Shown: positions 9,142-17,763 of the stretch, in pieces | Layout of the letters: each line of letters begins with the position of its first letter | Position numbering within the stretch: position 1 is the first letter of the stretch | NCBI RefSeq assembly: GCF_900141755.1 | Contig: NZ_LT670844.1 | Location: 7,102,501-7,166,500 of the forward strand | Source of the DNA: Bradyrhizobium lablabi | GTDB lineage: Bacteria; Pseudomonadota; Alphaproteobacteria; Rhizobiales; Xanthobacteraceae | DNA length: 64,000 nt | Direction of reading: 5' to 3' | The notes under the pieces: model-generated | What the model was told of the DNA's origin: nothing | The model's input: the letters and a program-made list of their open reading frames with translations, nothing else | Databases searched by the model: none | Made by a program: the position numbers and the translations under genes

Positions 9142-10473
9142 ATGGTCTCAGCAGCGGAACAACTGGCGGCAAATCTCAATTTCGGCGCGCTCGCGAAAGC
9201 CGACGAACTGAAAAAGCGCATCTGGTTCACCCTGGGTGCGCTGCTCGTTTATCGGCTCGGTACCTACATTCCGCTGCCCGGCATCGACCCGACCATCTGG
9301 GAACAGGTGTTCAAATCGCAGGCCGGCGGCATTTTGGGCATGTTCAACATGTTCGCCGGCGGCGGCATTCACCGCATGGCGATCTTCGCGCTGAACATCA
9401 TGCCGTATATCTCGGCCTCGATCATCATCCAGCTCCTGACCACGGTGTCCTCGCAGCTCGAGGCCCTGAAGAAGGAAGGCGAGGCCGGCCGCAAGACGCT
9501 CAATCAATACACCCGCTATCTGACGGTGCTGCTGGCCGCGTTCCAGTCCTACGGCATCGCGGTGGGACTAGAGGGCGCCGGCAATGTCGTCAGCGATCCC
9601 GGCATGTTCTTCCGCATGTCGACGGCGATCACGCTGACCGGCGGCACCATGTTCCTGATGTGGCTGGGCGAGCAGATCACCTCGCGCGGCATCGGCAACG
9701 GCATTTCGCTGATCATCCTCTCCGGCATCGTCGCGGAGTTGCCTTCCGCGCTCGCCAACATGCTGGAACTCGGCCGCCAGGGCGCGCTGTCGACCGGCTT
9801 GATCCTGATCGTGATCATCATGGCGGTCGGAGTGATCGCCTTCATCGTGTTCATGGAGCGCGCGCAGCGGCGGCTTCTGATCCAGTATCCGAAGCGCCAA
9901 GTCGGCAACAAGATGTTCGAGGGCCAGTCCTCGCATCTGCCGCTGAAACTGAACACCTCGGGCGTGATTCCCCCGATCTTCGCGTCCTCGCTGTTGCTGC
10001 TGCCGACCACGGTTGCGAACTTCAACGCCGGCCGGGGCCCGGAATGGTTTCAATGGATCACTACCCAGCTCGGCCACGGCCGCCCGCTGTTTTTGATCCT
10101 TTATTTGGCGCTGATCGTGTTCTTCGCGTTCTTCTATACCGCGATCGTGTTCAACCCGACCGAGACCGCCGACAATCTCAAGAAGCATGGCGGTTTCATT
10201 CCGGGCATCCGCCCCGGCGAGCGCACCGCCGAATACATCGATTACGTGCTGTCGCGGATCACGGTGTTGGGCGCGATCTACCTTGCGATCGTCTGCCTGA
10301 TCCCCGAAATTCTTATTTCTTACGCTGCGGTGCCGTTCTACTTTGGCGGGACCTCGCTGTTGATCGTGGTCAGCGTGACCATGGATACCGTGGCGCAGGT
10401 TCAGGGGTATCTGCTCGCCCATCAATATGAGGGGCTGATCAGGAAGTCGAAGTTGCGGGGGCGTCGCCGCTGA
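9142..10473 (+). CDS. secY: Preprotein translocase subunit SecY
   Basis: SecY (443 residues) forms the channel of the Sec translocon in the inner membrane with SecE and SecG, moving unfolded proteins out and inserting membrane proteins. About ten hydrophobic segments are visible. The plug-region signature GGGIHRMAIFALNIMPYISASIIIQLL is near the N-terminus, and the cytoplasmic loop with MERAQRRLLIQYPKRQVGNKMF is central. The start ATG is preceded by GGGAGAAAG. The gene occupies its usual place between rplO and adk. Confidence 0.98.
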   Translation: MVSAAEQLAANLNFGALAKADELKKRIWFTLGALLVYRLGTYIPLPGIDPTIWEQVFKSQAGGILGMFNMFAGGGIHRMAIFALNIMPYISASIIIQLLTTVSSQLEALKKEGEAGRKTLNQYTRYLTVLLAAFQSYGIAVGLEGAGNVVSDPGMFFRMSTAITLTGGTMFLMWLGEQITSRGIGNGISLIILSGIVAELPSALANMLELGRQGALSTGLILIVIIMAVGVIAFIVFMERAQRRLLIQYPKRQVGNKMFEGQSSHLPLKLNTSGVIPPIFASSLLLLPTTVANFNAGRGPEWFQWITTQLGHGRPLFLILYLALIVFFAFFYTAIVFNPTETADNLKKHGGFIPGIRPGERTAEYIDYVLSRITVLGAIYLAIVCLIPEILISYAAVPFYFGGTSLLIVVSVTMDTVAQVQGYLLAHQYEGLIRKSKLRGRRR

Positions 10474-10599
10474 CGCTTAACTAACGCGTTGCATCGCTTT
10501 CGCTATCCGCGCTCGGCGCTGATTGTGGTTGGCGCTGGTGGTGGGTTTTGAATTGCAGGTGCGCGATCAATCGCTCACCGGGCCGGGGGGCGAACAAGG

Positions 10600-11466
10600 A
10601 TGAGACTGATTCTTCTCGGGCCGCCCGGATCGGGCAAGGGAACCCAGGCGCAGCGGCTCGTTCAGCGTCACGGCATTATCCAGCTCTCGACCGGTGAAAT
10701 GCTGCGCGCGGCGGTGGCGGCGCAGACCCCGGTCGGGCTGAAGGCCAAGGACATCATGGCGAGCGGGGGCCTCGTTCCCGACGACATCGTGATCGGCATC
10801 ATTTCGGATCGCCTCGACCAGCCGGACGCGGCGAAAGGTTTCATCCTCGACGGCTTTCCGCGCACGGTGCCGCAGGCCGAGGCGCTCGATGAGCTCTTGA
10901 AGAAAAAGCACATGAAGCTCGACGCCGTGATCGAGCTTCGCGTCAACGAAAGCGCGCTGCTGCAGCGGGTCGAAACCCGGGCCGCAGAGACGCGGGCGCG
11001 CGGTGAGGAAGTCCGCATCGACGACACCCCGGAGGTGCTGACCAAGCGGCTCGCAAGCTACCGTTCGCAGACCGAGCCGCTGATTCACTATTATTCGGAG
11101 CGCCGCAAGCTTTTGACCGTCGATGGCATGATGACCATCGAACACGTGACGCGGGAAATTAACCGAATCCTAGCCGCGATCGGGGCCGTGGATATCAAGG
11201 CCTCTGAGAAGGCTGCCAGGAAGCGGGCGATGGCCAAGCCGGCCGCAAAAGGCGCCAGGAAGGCTGCCGGGAGCACGGCCAAATCCGCGGCCAAGGCCGC
11301 CAAACCCACTCCGAAAGCCGCCAAGACTTCCCTGAAGGCCGCCAAAACGGCCTTGAGAGGCGGGAAAAAACCAGTTCGCAAGGCTGCCGCGGGTTCCAAG
11401 GCGCGTGGCGCTGGTAAGGTGGGGGCTGCTGCTAAAAAGGTCACGAAAAAGCGAGCTAAAGCATAG
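10600..11466 (+). CDS. adk: Adenylate kinase with Lys/Ala-rich C-terminal tail
   Basis: Adenylate kinase interconverts ATP + AMP and 2 ADP in the cytoplasm. The P-loop GPPGSGKGT is at residues 7-15, the AMP-binding [10 protein letters not shown] follows at 30-39, and DGFPRT is at 84-89. The LID loop is the short form (about residues 126-142), with no Cys4 zinc site. The enzyme core ends near residue 192. Residues 200-288 form an extra domain in which about 30 of 89 residues are Lys/Arg, about 30 are Ala and only one is acidic; it resembles a histone-H1-like nucleic-acid-binding tail. Total length is 288 against roughly 190-220 for usual family members. The tail is in frame and ends 184 bases before rpsM. 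Confidence 0.96.
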   Translation: MRLILLGPPGSGKGTQAQRLVQRHGIIQLSTGEMLRAAVAAQTPVGLKAKDIMASGGLVPDDIVIGIISDRLDQPDAAKGFILDGFPRTVPQAEALDELLKKKHMKLDAVIELRVNESALLQRVETRAAETRARGEEVRIDDTPEVLTKRLASYRSQTEPLIHYYSERRKLLTVDGMMTIEHVTREINRILAAIGAVDIKASEKAARKRAMAKPAAKGARKAAGSTAKSAAKAAKPTPKAAKTSLKAAKTALRGGKKPVRKAAAGSKARGAGKVGAAAKKVTKKRAKA

Positions 11467-11472
11467 AGGCGG

Positions 11473-11502
11473 TTGACGAAACCAAGTTGAATCCTTTAAT
11501 AA
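11473..11502 (+). promoter_or_regulatory. Candidate sigma-70-type promoter for the alpha operon
   Basis: TTGACG at 11473-11478 is followed after 18 bases by TAATAA (11497-11502), or after 16 by TTTAAT. It lies in the 184-base gap between adk and rpsM and would drive rpsM-rpsK-rpoA-rplQ. The match is by eye only. Confidence 0.4.
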
Positions 11503-11650
11503 GCCCCGTATCCAAGTCGGATAGTTTTCAGACGATGCCGGGCCCCAAGATATCGAAGGGGAGGGCGTCGTGTTCGCGTTTGCGGACACCTGCCCGAATT
11601 AGCGAAAACACTGCCGGTCTTTAATGAGATTGGCGACAGGAGAGAAGTCC

Positions 11651-12019
<369 letters not shown>

Positions 12020-12024
12020 TTGGC

Positions 12025-12080
12025 GAGTAGCGAATGGCGAATGGCGAGTAGGAATTGATCCTATTCGCCATTCGCCACTC
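12025..12080. repeat. Intergenic inverted repeat between rpsM and rpsK
   Basis: The 20-base arm at 12025-12044 (GAGTAGCGAATGGCGAATGG) pairs with 12061-12080 with two mismatches. The arm is itself built from tandem GCGAATG units. It lies within the alpha operon. I recall similar GAATGGCGAATAG-type repeats between genes in Bradyrhizobium genomes. Confidence 0.65.
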
Positions 12081-12147
12081 ACAATTCGCATCACAGGTGT
12101 AGCCGCTGGCATTACGGCGGCGTTGAGATCTTTGGAAAGGTTTTGGA

Positions 12148-12537
12148 ATGGGTAAGGAAGCCACCCGCGTTCGCCGCCGTGAGCGCAAGAACATCGCCTC
12201 CGGCATCGCGCACGTGAATTCGTCGTTCAACAACACGACTATCACCATCACCGACGCGCAGGGCAACACCATTGCCTGGTCGTCGGCCGGAACCATGGGT
12301 TTCAAGGGTTCGCGCAAATCGACCCCCTATGCCGCGCAGGTCGCGGCCGAAGACGTTTCCAAGAAGGCGCAGGAACACGGCATGCGCACGCTGGAAGTGG
12401 AAGTGGCCGGCCCCGGTTCGGGCCGCGAATCGGCGCTTCGCGCGCTGCAGGCCGCGGGCTTCACCGTCACCTCGATCCGCGACGTGACCACGATCCCGCA
12501 TAATGGTTGCCGTCCGCGCAAGCGGCGGCGGGTTTGA
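12148..12537 (+). CDS. rpsK: 30S ribosomal protein S11
   Basis: S11 (129 residues) lies on the platform of the small subunit near the mRNA exit. It shows [38 protein letters not shown] and the C-terminal [16 protein letters not shown], all family hallmarks. A GGAAAGG-type ribosome-binding sequence lies upstream at 12134-12140. Confidence 0.98.
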   Translation: MGKEATRVRRRERKNIASGIAHVNSSFNNTTITITDAQGNTIAWSSAGTMGFKGSRKSTPYAAQVAAEDVSKKAQEHGMRTLEVEVAGPGSGRESALRALQAAGFTVTSIRDVTTIPHNGCRPRKRRRV

Positions 12538-12667
12538 AATACACATGGCGGGCGGCTTTGCTGCCCGCAAAACGTTTTGAAAGATTTTGCAAGCTGCGGA
12601 CTGATCCGCAGGTCTCCAACGCCAGCAATTCAGATGCGAATGGACTGGCCGGTATGGGTGAAAAACA

Positions 12668-13687
12668 GTGACGATCCAGAAAAATTGGCAAGAACTTATC
12701 CGCCCGAACAAGCTTCAGGTGACCCCAGGCTCTGACGCGAACCGTTTTGCGACCCTGGTCGCCGAGCCGCTCGAGCGCGGCTTCGGCCAGACGCTCGGCA
12801 ATGCGCTGCGCCGCATCCTGTTGTCCTCGCTGCAGGGCGCCGCGGTGCAGTCGGTGCACATCGACGGCGTGCTGCACGAATTCTCCTCGATCGCGGGTGT
12901 TCGCGAGGACGTCACCGACATCGTGCTCAACATCAAGGACATCTCGATCAAGATGCAGGGCGAAGGCCCCAAGCGCATGGTCGTGAAGAAGCAGGGCCCG
13001 GGCGTCGTCACCGCCGGCGACATTCAGACCGTCGGCGATGTCGTGGTGCTCAATCCGGAACTGCAGATCTGCACGCTGGACGAGGGCGCGGAAATCCGCA
13101 TGGAATTCACGGTCGCCGCCGGCAAGGGCTATGTCGCCGCCGAGCGCAACCGGCCCGAGGACGCCCCGATCGGCCTGATCCCGGTCGACAGCCTGTTCTC
13201 GCCGGTCCGCAAGGTCTCCTACAAGGTCGAGAACACCCGCGAGGGCCAGATCCTCGACTACGACAAGCTGACCATGACGATCGAGACCAACGGCGCGATC
13301 ACCCCTGATGACGCGGTGGCCTATGCCGCGCGCATCCTGCAGGATCAGCTCAACGTGTTCGTCAACTTCGAAGAGCCGCGCAAGGAAGTGGCGCAGGAGA
13401 TCATTCCCGATCTCGCCTTCAATCCGGCGTTCCTCAAGAAGGTCGACGAGCTCGAACTGTCGGTACGCTCGGCGAACTGCCTGAAGAACGACAACATCGT
13501 CTATATCGGCGACCTCGTGCAGAAGTCGGAAGCGGAAATGCTCCGTACCCCGAACTTCGGCCGCAAGTCGCTGAACGAGATCAAGGAAGTGCTGGCCCAG
13601 ATGGGTCTGCATCTCGGCATGGAAGTGCCGGGCTGGCCGCCGGAGAATATCGACGAGCTCGCCAAGCGCTTCGAAGATCACTATTGA
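12668..13687 (+). CDS. rpoA: DNA-directed RNA polymerase alpha subunit
   Basis: The alpha subunit (339 residues) dimerises to nucleate RNA polymerase assembly and contacts promoters and activators through its C-terminal domain. The start is GTG at 12668, producing (M)[17 protein letters not shown]; no ATG in this frame gives a better start. The N-terminal domain shows [21 protein letters not shown] at about residues 34-54. The C-terminal domain shows [19 protein letters not shown] and [15 protein letters not shown] [14 protein letters not shown]. The length is normal. Confidence 0.97.
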   Translation: MTIQKNWQELIRPNKLQVTPGSDANRFATLVAEPLERGFGQTLGNALRRILLSSLQGAAVQSVHIDGVLHEFSSIAGVREDVTDIVLNIKDISIKMQGEGPKRMVVKKQGPGVVTAGDIQTVGDVVVLNPELQICTLDEGAEIRMEFTVAAGKGYVAAERNRPEDAPIGLIPVDSLFSPVRKVSYKVENTREGQILDYDKLTMTIETNGAITPDDAVAYAARILQDQLNVFVNFEEPRKEVAQEIIPDLAFNPAFLKKVDELELSVRSANCLKNDNIVYIGDLVQKSEAEMLRTPNFGRKSLNEIKEVLAQMGLHLGMEVPGWPPENIDELAKRFEDHY

Positions 13688-13691
13688 TTTC

Positions 13692-13789
13692 GTCATTCCG
13701 GGGCGCGCGTGAGCGCGAACTATGCTGCGCAATTGCGCAGCTGGGAATCTCGAGATTCCGGATCGCCGCTTCGCGACGTCCGGAATGAC
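13692..13789. repeat. Intergenic palindromic element, GTCATTCCGG family, copy 1
   Basis: The ends are GTCATTCCGG (13692-13701) and CCGGAATGAC (13780-13789). Inside are two perfect palindromes, CTGCGCAATTGCGCAG (13725-13740) and GGAATCTCGAGATTCC (13744-13759). It lies between rpoA and rplQ. The same ends and both inner palindromes recur at 52720-52819. Confidence 0.8.
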
Positions 13790-13866
13790 TGGGGCGAACG
13801 CAGGCGGCCCACCTGAGCAAATTGTCCGACGAGCCGTCGCGACAGACAAGTATTGAGGAATATACC

Positions 13867-14283
13867 ATGCGTCACGGCAAGGTTCATCGGAAGCTCAACC
13901 GCACCGCCGAGCATCGGCGTGCGATGTTCGCCAATATGTGCGCGGCGCTGATCAAGCATGAGCAGATCGTCACCACGCTGCCGAAGGCCAAGGAACTGCG
14001 CCCGATCGTGGAGAAGCTGGTCACGCTCGGCAAGAAGGGCGGCCTTTCGATGCGCCGGCAGGCGATCTCCGAGATGCGCGATCTCGACCAGACCAAGAAA
14101 TTGTTCGACGTGCTGGCGGTGCGTTACAAGGACCGCCAGGGCGGCTATACCCGCATCATCAAGGCCGGCTTCCGCTACGGCGACAACGCCCCGATGGCCG
14201 TGATCGAATTCGTCGACCGCGATGTCGACGCCAAGGGCCTGGATTCCGGCCCCGAGCAGGAAAAGGCCGCGGAAGCGGCGTAA
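13867..14283 (+). CDS. rplQ: 50S ribosomal protein L17
   Basis: L17 (138 residues) is a large-subunit protein near the tunnel exit. It begins [24 protein letters not shown], the family start, so the upstream frame opening at 13822 is not used. It contains [23 protein letters not shown]. The C-terminal Glu/Ala-rich tail is variable. It is the last gene of the ribosomal cluster. Confidence 0.97.
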   Translation: MRHGKVHRKLNRTAEHRRAMFANMCAALIKHEQIVTTLPKAKELRPIVEKLVTLGKKGGLSMRRQAISEMRDLDQTKKLFDVLAVRYKDRQGGYTRIIKAGFRYGDNAPMAVIEFVDRDVDAKGLDSGPEQEKAAEAA

Positions 14284-14304
14284 GCCTTCCCCGATATCGG
14301 TTGC

Positions 14305-14333
14305 AAAAGCGGCGCTTCAGGCGCCGCTTTTTT
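14305..14333 (+). terminator. Intrinsic terminator after rplQ
   Basis: GCGGCGC (14309-14315) and GCGCCGC (14321-14327) form a 7-bp GC stem with a five-base loop. It is extended by AAAA/TTTT pairing, and a run of six T ends the structure at 14333. It starts 22 bases after the rplQ stop and closes the ribosomal cluster. Confidence 0.9.
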
Positions 14334-14381
14334 GTAGGGTGAGCAAGGCACAACGGGTCGCGCGAATGCGGGTAAACTTGG

Positions 14382-16337
14382 TCAGCCTGGTATCCGGATG
14401 CGAAGTGTGCGGACTACCGCGCTCTCGGTGGCGTGCCAGTCGGGATTGACCGGGAGCAGGAACCGGTCGAGCTCGCTTTGGGCCAGATCCAGGGCTGCGT
14501 TCGCGGCGGGGGCGTCGGGCACCGCGCGTAGCGTGAAGCCCGTCGCTCGGCCATATAGGCATTGCAGGCGAACCAGCCAAAGCTGGTGATAGTCGAGATA
14601 CCAGCACGCTTCCGCGTTCGTCGGCAGAACCGATAACACGCGATCGGCCCATTTGAGCGCCGCCTCAGCCATCGCTTCCCGGCGAGGGCGATCCTGCTCC
14701 TCCTCGGCCGCGACCCGGCGAACTTTGACCGAAAGCGCCATCAGCCTGGCATGCGGCTTCAGTGGCATCAGGGGACGGCGCAGGTTGAGCGAAGATACCA
14801 TGTCGTCGAGCGCCGCAAGCGCCTCGGTGAAGCGCCGTTTATCGAGGCTTGTCTCCACGGCCCAAAGCTTCTCCGATTCGGAAAAGTCGGTGTCGCCCTT
14901 GCCGTCGATATATTCGCAGCTGATGAATGCGCGCGGCAGCCCGTCGTGGAGCCGGGCGAGTTGCGCGCGGCTGAGATCGGTGTAGCCGATGGCCAAATAT
15001 TCGAGCCGCTCGAAAGACGGCAGACGCCACAGCACCGAACCGAGCTGGGCAGCGTTCACCCGCGTCGCCAGGGCCCGCAGGTTGCGGGCGCGCAACAGGC
15101 CGGCCGGAATCCCGTGCTTCAGCGCCGGCCAACTGATATCCAGTATCTCCAAATGCGGGTTGTCCCAATACTCGTCGCTGTCGTGATACTCAAGCTCCTC
15201 GATGGTATTGATGTCGTAGTGCTGTTGGAGGACCCGCAGCCACGGGAACTGCGACAGATCGAGATTGGCGGTGAAAACCGCCGAACCGTTGAAATAGCCC
15301 TCGCCGATGGTCAGGATTTCGACCGAGCGGAAGCTGTCGGGACCGAACGGCAGCGAAGTGATCGGATTGTCGGTCAGTTCCAGCTTGCGAAGGCGCGGCA
15401 GCCCGGCGATCTCGCGGGGCAGGGTGTCAAGGCCGCAGTCTTCCAGGCCCAGCGTCTCCAACGCTTCGAAGTCTCCGATCCAGGATGGCAATTGCTTCAC
15501 CCGGTTGCCCGAAAGCACCAGTTCGCGCGCGCCGCTGAACCCGCGCAACTGTTCGGGAACGAAACGGAGTTCGCATTTGGCGAGACTTACTTTCTCGATC
15601 GGCTCGCCGCGCTCCTTGCGGGCGCGCAGTTCGGCGAGACGCGCGGCTCCCATGTCGGAGAGCCTCGGCGGCGCCGGCGTGCCGATCTCGCCCTCGGGAC
15701 GAAGAATGGGCAAATTCCGCTTCAACCGATCGAGGACGACGCCATCATGCACGGAGTTGGTTTCGTCGATGACTTCGGGCGCCAGAATGAGGTCGAGGCG
15801 GTCGTTATCGTAGTCGACGGGAATGTTGAGCCGTCCGGCCGAGCTCGCGACGTATTTTCGCTCCACAGGACCATCGAAGATGAACTCATAATCGGAAACC
15901 AGCACCAGCAGGGCGCGCGTCTTGCCGCGAATTCGCATCTGGCCGTGGTTATAATAGCCCATCAGCACGCCGGTGACCGTGACGTCGCCGTCGATCTCGG
16001 ACGCGCTGCCGCCAAGGCAGAGATTTTTCGCAACGACGTTGCCTTTCACCTTCAACAGCGGCGACCAGTCGATATCGGGCTCGGCAAGCGTGGCGTTGGG
16101 GGCAAGCAGCGAGCCCGTAATGAACAGGGCGCCGAGCCGAGCATCCTTGAATGCAGGTACCAACTCGTTGGTCAGCACGAGACCTTCTTGTGTGACGCCG
16201 AGATCGCCTTCGACGACGCCGGCCTTGTACTCGTCCATCTGAGAATAGGTCATCGTGCGGGACGCGATGTCCTTCACGCCGGGCATGAAACGCTGGAACG
16301 CGTCCGCCATGGACAGGAGATATTCAGCCAAACTCAT
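14382..16337 (-). CDS. Leucine-rich-repeat protein with beta-helix-like N-terminal region
   Basis: I do not recognise this protein as a named gene. From the Met chosen here it is 651 residues. Residues about 65-160 read as short beta-strand repeats with VKGNVVAKNLCL and IDGDVTVTGVLMGYY, resembling polymer-forming (bactofilin-like) beta-helix segments. Residues about 247-480 contain leucine-rich repeats of the plant/bacterial type, for example LVLSGNRVKQLPSWIGDF and LGLEDCGLDTLPREIAGL. The C-terminal 150 residues look helical. No signal peptide or membrane segment is evident, so it is probably cytoplasmic. The start is unsettled: Met codons at 16361 and 16337 and a TTG at 16331, placed 7 bases after GGGAGG, are all possible. 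It faces rplQ tail to tail. Confidence 0.8.
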   Translation of the reverse strand: MSLAEYLLSMADAFQRFMPGVKDIASRTMTYSQMDEYKAGVVEGDLGVTQEGLVLTNELVPAFKDARLGALFITGSLLAPNATLAEPDIDWSPLLKVKGNVVAKNLCLGGSASEIDGDVTVTGVLMGYYNHGQMRIRGKTRALLVLVSDYEFIFDGPVERKYVASSAGRLNIPVDYDNDRLDLILAPEVIDETNSVHDGVVLDRLKRNLPILRPEGEIGTPAPPRLSDMGAARLAELRARKERGEPIEKVSLAKCELRFVPEQLRGFSGARELVLSGNRVKQLPSWIGDFEALETLGLEDCGLDTLPREIAGLPRLRKLELTDNPITSLPFGPDSFRSVEILTIGEGYFNGSAVFTANLDLSQFPWLRVLQQHYDINTIEELEYHDSDEYWDNPHLEILDISWPALKHGIPAGLLRARNLRALATRVNAAQLGSVLWRLPSFERLEYLAIGYTDLSRAQLARLHDGLPRAFISCEYIDGKGDTDFSESEKLWAVETSLDKRRFTEALAALDDMVSSLNLRRPLMPLKPHARLMALSVKVRRVAAEEEQDRPRREAMAEAALKWADRVLSVLPTNAEACWYLDYHQLWLVRLQCLYGRATGFTLRAVPDAPAANAALDLAQSELDRFLLPVNPDWHATESAVVRTLRIRIPG

Positions 16338-16596
16338 GCCTCCCGATGCTAGCGACGACATGGCCTGGTGCCTGGAACGGCACCCCGCAATTAGAGTCAT
16401 CGGGATCAACTCCCGTTCAACGCCCGTATTCCCAAAATTTTTGTCTTGAAATCAACGGGTGTCCTCCCGGCGAACGCCGCAAAGGAGCCGCGCCATGTGC
16501 GCCGCTTTCTTATTGGGCAATCACCCCGTGGCGACCGGCGATTGCACTCGCGCGCGCAGCTCCCGATATCTAGTCCTCCACGGATGGAGATGGCTC

Positions 16597-17391
16597 ATGA
16601 AGATCGATCTTTCGGGAAAAACCGCGCTGGTGACGGGTTCCACGTCCGGCATCGGTCATGCCGCCGCCAAGGGGTTGGCGGCCGCCGGCGCTGAAGTCGT
16701 GGTCAACGGCCGCGCGCAAGCCAAGGTCGACGCCGCGGTCGCGGCCATTGGCAAGGTGGTGCCTGGGGCCAAGGTCCGGGGCGTCGCCGCCGATGTTTCA
16801 ACCGCAGCCGGGTGCAAGGCACTGGTCGCGGCGCAGGGTGAGGTGGACATCCTGATCAACAATGCCGGCATCTTCGAGCCGAAGGCATTTTTCGAGATTC
16901 CCGACGAGGACTGGAGCCGCTTCTTCGACGTCAATGTGATGTCGGGCGTGCGGCTGTCGCGGGCTTATTTCCCGGGCATGCTGAAGCGCAATTGGGGCCG
17001 CATCGTCTTCATCTCGTCGGAGTCCGCGCTGAATATTCCGAAGGAAATGATCCACTACGGCACCACCAAAACCGCGCAGCTTGCGGTATCGCGCGGGCTT
17101 GCCGAGATGACAAAAGGCACTGCCGTGACCGTCAATTCGGTGCTGCCGGGCCCGACCATGTCGGAGGGCGTCGAGACTTTCATCAAGGATATCGCGAAAC
17201 ACAACGGCGTGTCGGTGGAGCAGGCGACCAGGCAGTTCTTCCAGCAACAGCGCCCGACCTCGCTGCTGCAGCGGTTTGCAACCGTCGAGGAGATCGCCAA
17301 CATGGTGGTCTATGTCGCCTCGAAAGAGGCGGCGGCGACCAATGGCGCCGCACTTCGCGCCGAGGGCGGCATCATCCAGACCATTGCGTGA
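16597..17391 (+). CDS. SDR-family oxidoreductase
   Basis: This is a classical short-chain dehydrogenase/reductase of 264 residues, NAD(P)-dependent. The dinucleotide motif TGSTSGIG is at residues 13-20, NNAG at 88-91, the catalytic Ser near 141 and YxxxK at Tyr154/Lys158. The ATG at 16597 has GGAGA 6 bases upstream; an earlier in-frame start would add an unrelated Arg/Cys-rich stretch. The substrate cannot be read from the sequence. The next gene begins 8 bases later and is probably co-transcribed. Confidence 0.9.
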   Translation: MKIDLSGKTALVTGSTSGIGHAAAKGLAAAGAEVVVNGRAQAKVDAAVAAIGKVVPGAKVRGVAADVSTAAGCKALVAAQGEVDILINNAGIFEPKAFFEIPDEDWSRFFDVNVMSGVRLSRAYFPGMLKRNWGRIVFISSESALNIPKEMIHYGTTKTAQLAVSRGLAEMTKGTAVTVNSVLPGPTMSEGVETFIKDIAKHNGVSVEQATRQFFQQQRPTSLLQRFATVEEIANMVVYVASKEAAATNGAALRAEGGIIQTIA

Positions 17392-17399
17392 GGGGTCAG

Positions 17400-17696
17400 A
17401 TGGCGGCCTATGTGATTTCCGAACTCGAGGTGCGCGATCCCGCAGGGATCGAGACTTACCGCACCATTGCGGCCAAATCGATCGCGCAATATGGCGGCCG
17501 CTATCTGGTCCGCAACGGCGCCGCCAGCGTTGCGGAGGGCGGCCCGCCGGTGAAGAGCATCGTCGTGGTCGAGTTTCCCTCGATGGAACGCTTGCGCGAA
17601 TGGTACGCCTCGCCGGAATACGCCGAAGCATTAAAGGTGCGGCGGACGGCGCTCGACCGCCGTTTGATCTTTGTTGAGGGCGTGCCGGTGGCTTGA
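17400..17696 (+). CDS. DUF1330 family protein
   Basis: This is a 98-residue protein of the DUF1330 family, a dimeric alpha/beta-barrel (ferredoxin-like) fold of unknown function. Family features are the N-terminal AAYVISELEVRDPAGIETYR, GGRYLVRNG in the middle and VVEFPSMERLREWYASPEYAEALKVR near the end. It lies 8 bases behind the SDR gene. No catalytic role is assigned. Confidence 0.88.
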   Translation: MAAYVISELEVRDPAGIETYRTIAAKSIAQYGGRYLVRNGAASVAEGGPPVKSIVVVEFPSMERLREWYASPEYAEALKVRRTALDRRLIFVEGVPVA

Positions 17697-17707
17697 GCGC
17701 CCCGGTT

Positions 17708-17755
17708 ATTGCGAGCCAACGGGTCGGCGCAAAGCGCCGCCCGGTGGCTCGCAAT
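17708..17755. repeat. Intergenic palindrome, ATTGCGA family, short form
   Basis: ATTGCGAGCCA (17708-17718) pairs with TGGCTCGCAAT (17745-17755), with an inner stem GGCGC-AAA-GCGCC (17726-17738). It lies exactly between two convergent genes, so it may also act as a bidirectional transcription stop. A longer relative with the same CATTGCGA ends is at 39653-39768. Confidence 0.75.
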
Positions 17756-17763
17756 GACGGTCT

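Noticed and set aside
12467..13849. Minus-strand open frame of 460 codons opposite rpoA
   Set aside because: It is antisense to rpoA with typical His/Arg/Asp-rich shadow composition and no ribosome-binding site.
14751..16352. Plus-strand open frame of 533 codons opposite the leucine-rich-repeat gene
   Set aside because: The minus strand shows clear leucine-rich repeats; the plus translation is low in hydrophobic pattern and looks like a shadow.
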